A stretch of DNA of 64,000 nt from Pseudomonas graminis (GTDB lineage Bacteria; Pseudomonadota; Gammaproteobacteria; Pseudomonadales; Pseudomonadaceae): the NCBI RefSeq assembly GCF_001705435.1, contig NZ_MDEN01000057.1:124001-188000 (forward strand), in the 5' to 3' direction. The notes below the pieces were generated by a model. That model had not been told where the DNA came from, did not search any database, and saw nothing but the letters and a program-made list of their open reading frames with translations. The position numbers and the translations under genes were made by a program. This document shows positions 60,097-64,000 of the stretch, in pieces. Numbering within the stretch: the first letter of the stretch is position 1; the number at the start of each line of letters is the position of its first letter.

Positions 60097-62920
60097 AGTG
60101 ACGAACCTCGCCTGCGCCGCTGATGTTGTCGACGCAACGACCGCAGATTTCCGGATGCTCCGGATTGACCCCGACATCCTCGCGGTGATGCCAGCAGCGC
60201 GCGCACTTGGCGTGGCCGGATTTGACGACCTTGAGTTTCAAACCAGCCACTTCGGTGACCACCGCATCTGCAGGCGCGCTGACGAAAGGCGCGACGCTGG
60301 CCGTTGAGGTGATCAGCACGAAGCGCAACTCATTGCTCAACTTGGACAGATCCGCCACCAGCGCGTCTTCGGCGTACAGCGTGACTTCGGCTTGCAAGTT
60401 GCCGCCAATGGCTTTGGCCGCGCGCAGGTTTTCCATTTCCTTGTTGACCGCCACCTTCACCGCCATGATCCGCTCCCAGTAGGCGCGATCAAGCTCGAAG
60501 CCTTCAGGCAGTTCGCTCAGCTCGGTATACCAGGTGTTGAGCATGACCGACTCGTTACGCTCGCCCGGCAAGTACTGCCACAGCTCATCGGCGGTGAACG
60601 CCAGGATCGGTGCGATCCAGCGAACCAGCGCTTCGGAGATGTGGAACAGCGCAGTCTGGCAAGAGCGGCGCGCCGTGCTGTTGGCACCGGTGGTGTACTG
60701 GCGGTCCTTGATGATGTCCAGATAGAAGCCACCCAATTCTTGAACGCAGAAGTTGTGCACCTTCGAGTAGACGTTCCAGAACCGATATTCGCCGTAGTGC
60801 TCTTCCAGTTCACGCTGCAACAGCAGGGCGCGATCCACCGCCCAGCGGTCCAGCGCCAGCATCTCTTCGGCTGGCAGCAAGTCGGTGGCCGGGTTGAAAC
60901 CGGTCAGGTTCGAGAGCAGGAAACGTGCGGTGTTGCGGATACGACGGTACGCATCGGCGCTGCGCTGCAGAATGGTGTTGGAAACAGCCATTTCGCCGGA
61001 GTAATCGGTCGCCGAAACCCACAGGCGCATGATGTCCGCGCCCAGTGTGTCGTTGACGGTCTGCGGCGCGATAACGTTGCCCAGCGACTTGGACATCTTG
61101 CGGCCGTTCTCGTCCACGGTAAAACCATGGGTGAGCAATTCACGGTACGGCGCGTGATTATCGATGGCGCAACCGGTCAGCAGCGACGAGTGGAACCAGC
61201 CCCGGTGTTGGTCCGAGCCTTCGAGGTACAGGTCGGCGCGTGGACCGCTTTCGTGGCCCATCGGGTGGGAGCCGCGAAGGACGTGCCAGTGCGTGGTGCC
61301 TGAATCGAACCATACGTCCAGAGTGTCGGAGATCTTGTCGTAGTGCGGCGCTTCGTCACCCAGCAGCTCGGCAGCGTCCATCTTGAACCAGGCTTCGATG
61401 CCTTCCTGCTCGACGCGCTGAGCGACTTCTTCCATCAGCTCAACGGTGCGCGGGTGCAGCTCGCCACTTTCCTTGTTCAGGAAAAACGGGATCGGCACGC
61501 CCCAGTTGCGCTGACGGGAGATGCACCAGTCAGGACGGTTGGCGATCATCGAGTGCAGGCGCGCCTGCCCCCATGCCGGGACGAATTTGGTTTCTTCGAT
61601 GGCCTTCACGGCGCGGTTGCGCAGGGTGTCACCCGACGTCGGCTGCTTGTCCATGCCGACGAACCACTGCGCGGTGGCGCGGTAGATCAGCGGCGTCTTG
61701 TGGCGCCAGCAGTGCATGTAGCTGTGGGTGATGGTTTCGGTGTGCAGCAACGCGCCGACTTCGGTCAGCTTGTCGATGATTGGCTGGTTGGCCTTGAAGA
61801 TGAACTGGCCACCGAAGAACTCCAGCGACGGGCTGTACACGCCGTTGCTCTGCACCGGACTGATGATGTCGTCGTTGGTCAGGCCGTAGCTTTTGCAGAT
61901 CACGAAGTCGTCGACGCCATAGGCCGGCGAGCAGTGAACGACACCGGTGCCCGCGCCCAGCTCGACATAGTCGGCCAGATAGATGGGCGAAAGACGATCG
62001 TAGAACGGATGACGGAAATTGATCAGCTCGAGCGCCGAACCTTCGGCCGTCGCCAGCACCGAACCTTCAAGGTTCCATCGCTTCAGGCAGGACTCAACCA
62101 GCTCTTCAGCCAGCACCAGCAGGCGCTCGCCGGTATCGACCAGTGCGTAGGTGAATTCCGGGTGAACGTTGAGCGCCTGGTTTGCCGGGATGGTCCACGG
62201 GGTGGTGGTCCAGATCACGATGGCAGCAGGTTTGCCCAGACTTGGCAGACCGAAGGCGGCAGCCAGCTTGTCGGCATCGGCCACCGGGAAGGCGACGTCG
62301 ATGGTGGACGATTTCTTGTCCTGATATTCAACTTCCGCTTCAGCCAATGCAGAGCCGCAATCGAAACACCAGTTGACCGGCTTCAGGCCCTTGAAGACAA
62401 AGCCGTTCTTGACCATCTCAGCCAACGCGCGGATTTCACCGGCTTCGTTGGCGAAGTCCATGGTGCGGTACGGGTTGTCCCAGTCGCCCAGCACACCCAG
62501 GCGGATGAACTCGGCTTTCTGCCCTTCGATCTGCTCGGCCGCGTAGGCACGGCACAGTTCCCGGGTCTTGTCCGCAGGCAGATTCTTGCCGTGGGTGACT
62601 TCGACCTTGTGCTCGATCGGCAGACCGTGGCAATCCCAGCCCGGGACATAAGGCGCGTCGAAGCCGGAAAGGGTCTTCGAGCGAACGATCATGTCCTTGA
62701 GAATCTTGTTGACCGCATGACCGATGTGGATATTGCCGTTGGCGTACGGAGGCCCGTCGTGCAGCACGAACTTGGGCCGATCCTTGCCAATTTCGCGCAG
62801 CTTCTGGTACAGGCCAATGCTGTCCCAGCGCTGCAGAGTTTGCGGCTCGCGCTGGGGCAGGCCGGCCTTCATCGGGAAGGCGGTGTCCGGAAGATTAAGC
62901 GTGGCTTTGTAGTCGGTCAT
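60089..62920 (-). CDS. ileS: Isoleucyl-tRNA synthetase
   Basis: A 943-residue class I synthetase. The HIGH motif is in [13 protein letters not shown] near 60, the editing domain follows ([17 protein letters not shown]), KMSKS is in [13 protein letters not shown] near 605, and the C-terminal zinc site reads [12 protein letters not shown] with CGRC. It matches the eubacterial type sensitive to mupirocin. It lies one base after ribF and overlaps lspA. Confidence 0.97.
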   Translation of the reverse strand: MTDYKATLNLPDTAFPMKAGLPQREPQTLQRWDSIGLYQKLREIGKDRPKFVLHDGPPYANGNIHIGHAVNKILKDMIVRSKTLSGFDAPYVPGWDCHGLPIEHKVEVTHGKNLPADKTRELCRAYAAEQIEGQKAEFIRLGVLGDWDNPYRTMDFANEAGEIRALAEMVKNGFVFKGLKPVNWCFDCGSALAEAEVEYQDKKSSTIDVAFPVADADKLAAAFGLPSLGKPAAIVIWTTTPWTIPANQALNVHPEFTYALVDTGERLLVLAEELVESCLKRWNLEGSVLATAEGSALELINFRHPFYDRLSPIYLADYVELGAGTGVVHCSPAYGVDDFVICKSYGLTNDDIISPVQSNGVYSPSLEFFGGQFIFKANQPIIDKLTEVGALLHTETITHSYMHCWRHKTPLIYRATAQWFVGMDKQPTSGDTLRNRAVKAIEETKFVPAWGQARLHSMIANRPDWCISRQRNWGVPIPFFLNKESGELHPRTVELMEEVAQRVEQEGIEAWFKMDAAELLGDEAPHYDKISDTLDVWFDSGTTHWHVLRGSHPMGHESGPRADLYLEGSDQHRGWFHSSLLTGCAIDNHAPYRELLTHGFTVDENGRKMSKSLGNVIAPQTVNDTLGADIMRLWVSATDYSGEMAVSNTILQRSADAYRRIRNTARFLLSNLTGFNPATDLLPAEEMLALDRWAVDRALLLQRELEEHYGEYRFWNVYSKVHNFCVQELGGFYLDIIKDRQYTTGANSTARRSCQTALFHISEALVRWIAPILAFTADELWQYLPGERNESVMLNTWYTELSELPEGFELDRAYWERIMAVKVAVNKEMENLRAAKAIGGNLQAEVTLYAEDALVADLSKLSNELRFVLITSTASVAPFVSAPADAVVTEVAGLKLKVVKSGHAKCARCWHHREDVGVNPEHPEICGRCVDNISGAGEVRHYA

Positions 62921-62921
62921 T

Positions 62922-63869
62922 TCAGGCTCTAAAGTTTAGCGGTTGGTCGTGCCAGTGGGCACGAGCGGCAGCGACATCCGCATCGATCGCCGTCTTGAGC
63001 GCCTCAAGGGAGGCAAAGCGCTGCTCATCACGCAGCTTGTGGTGGAATACCACCGTCAAACGCCGGCCATAGATATCGCCGGTAAAATCCAGAAGGTGAA
63101 TCTCCAGATGGGGACGTCCATCGCCCGCCACGCTGGGACGCACGCCGATGTTGGCGACGCCTGGCCATACCTTGCCGTCAATCTGCGCGCTGACCAGGTA
63201 GACACCGGTCAATGGCACGCGACGACGTTTGAGTTGCACGTTGGCCGTGGGCGTACCCAACTGACGCGCCAGTTTCTGGCCATGCAGTACGCGGCCAGAG
63301 ATTTCGAACGGGCGGCCCAGTAAATGCTCGGCCAGGGTGAAGTCTGCGGCAGCAAGCGCCGTGCGCACCTTGGTGCTGCTCACACGGACGCCATCGATTT
63401 CGACGGTCTGCGCCGCTTCGACGGTGAAGCCCTTTCCGGCGCCGACTTTTTGCAGGAAATCGAAATCGCCCACGCGGTCACAGCCAAAACGGAAGTCGTC
63501 ACCCACCTCCAGGTGCTTCACACCCAGGCCATCGATGAGCACGGTGTCGACAAACTCGGATGCACTGAGCTTGCTGAAGCGCTGATTGAAGGCCAGGCAC
63601 AACACCAGATCAACGCCCTCGCCAGCCAGCAGATCGAGCTTGTCGCGCAGTCGGGCCAAACGGGCCGGGGCCGTCTCGGGAGCGAAGAACTCGCGCGGTT
63701 GCGGTTCGAAGATCACCACACAACTGGGCAAGCCCAGCTCGACGGCGCGTTCACGCAGTCTCGCCAGGATAGCCTGATGACCCCGGTGTACACCGTCGAA
63801 ATTGCCAATAGTGGCGACGCAGCCCCGGTGCTGCGGGCGCAGATTGTGAAGGCCTCGAACCAGCTGCAT
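62922..63869 (-). CDS. ribF: Bifunctional riboflavin kinase / FAD synthetase
   Basis: A 315-residue enzyme making FMN and FAD. The N-terminal adenylyltransferase has [20 protein letters not shown] and [15 protein letters not shown]; the C-terminal kinase has [20 protein letters not shown] and [23 protein letters not shown] at 63869 matches the family N-terminus as I remember it; ATG 63887 is an alternative. It heads the ribF-ileS-lspA-fkpB-ispH cluster. Confidence 0.94.
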   Translation of the reverse strand: MQLVRGLHNLRPQHRGCVATIGNFDGVHRGHQAILARLRERAVELGLPSCVVIFEPQPREFFAPETAPARLARLRDKLDLLAGEGVDLVLCLAFNQRFSKLSASEFVDTVLIDGLGVKHLEVGDDFRFGCDRVGDFDFLQKVGAGKGFTVEAAQTVEIDGVRVSSTKVRTALAAADFTLAEHLLGRPFEISGRVLHGQKLARQLGTPTANVQLKRRRVPLTGVYLVSAQIDGKVWPGVANIGVRPSVAGDGRPHLEIHLLDFTGDIYGRRLTVVFHHKLRDEQRFASLEALKTAIDADVAAARAHWHDQPLNFRA

Positions 63870-64000
63870 AACGCGCTTCTTGCTCATAAAGTGGCCGATT
63901 ATAACCACACACCGCCGTCAACGACAGGCGACACATCCGGGCAAACCACAACAATCGACGTTAACCGGCAGAAAACGACGACTGATCCTACAGGATCGCC

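Noticed and set aside
61343..62932. A 529-codon open frame opposite ileS
   Set aside because: Shadow of ileS; no motif and no ribosome site.
1..64000. CRISPR arrays, prophage, rRNA operons
   Set aside because: No spaced direct repeats, phage structural genes or rRNA sequences were seen anywhere in the window.

Overview
This window is a piece of a Pseudomonas chromosome, most likely of the fluorescens/syringae side of the genus. The evidence is the tmRNA tag peptide ANDETYGEQALAA, Pseudomonas-type REP hairpins, the PilS/PilR type IV pilus system, PP0621- and DUF1780-family genes, and a gene order (ampE-ampD ... nadC, pilA/pilBCD-coaE-yacG ... ndh ... clpB-pgeF-rluD/bamD ... pilSR-thiO-minor pilins-ispH-fkpB-lspA-ileS-ribF) that I recall as largely shared with the P. 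aeruginosa PA452x-PA456x region. Most core genes are GC-rich; several accessory stretches are visibly AT-richer.

Layout. 1-3100: end of an L-lactate dehydrogenase and the FAD/Fe-S D-lactate dehydrogenase. 3300-6700: a small secreted protein, tmRNA, then an AT-rich accessory patch (a frameshifted gene, a DUF1493 acyl-carrier-like protein, a membrane protein, a YceK-type lipoprotein, a small acidic protein). 6745-9474: a large autotransporter. 9882-13000: SotB exporter, small ORFs, an HPP protein with a cut-short CBS domain and a second copy of the small secreted protein family. 13011-16702: an acid-stress type decarboxylase and PotE antiporter operon with an Anr/FNR box and two tandem palindromes upstream. 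17066-22064: ampE, ampD, a DUF1631 gene, nadC. 22145-24690: small genes, decayed membrane genes and an IS66 fossil next to tRNA-Thr. 24866-31590: pilA divergent from pilBCD-coaE-yacG, then DUF1780 and MOSC genes. 31654-36417: ndh, a GAF-PAS-GGDEF cyclase, pstS and a tRNA cluster (Pro-Lys-Pro-Asn). 36766-42770: clpB, pgeF, rluD, bamD and a PP0621-family gene. 42760-58072: pilS-pilR, a HTH-nucleotidyltransferase/HEPN toxin-antitoxin-like pair whose HEPN gene is frameshifted, thiO, the fimU-pilVWX-pilY1-pilE operon, and a second, convergent set of pilE/X/W/V-like genes with a FimT-like gene. 58094-63869: ispH, fkpB, lspA, ileS, ribF.

How it works together. The window carries much of a type IV pilus: pilin (PilA), extension ATPase (PilB), platform (PilC), prepilin peptidase (PilD), the regulators PilS/PilR and two minor-pilin sets. 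A consensus sigma-54 promoter lies directly before pilA, which fits PilR control from the same window. A second theme is stress handling: ClpB behind a good sigma-32 promoter, tmRNA, AmpD/AmpE, and a decarboxylase/antiporter pair apparently tuned to low oxygen. The most unusual parts are the MNT/HEPN module with its paired palindromic operators, the doubled minor pilin genes, the decarboxylase promoter architecture and the decayed accessory genes beside tmRNA and tRNA-Thr.
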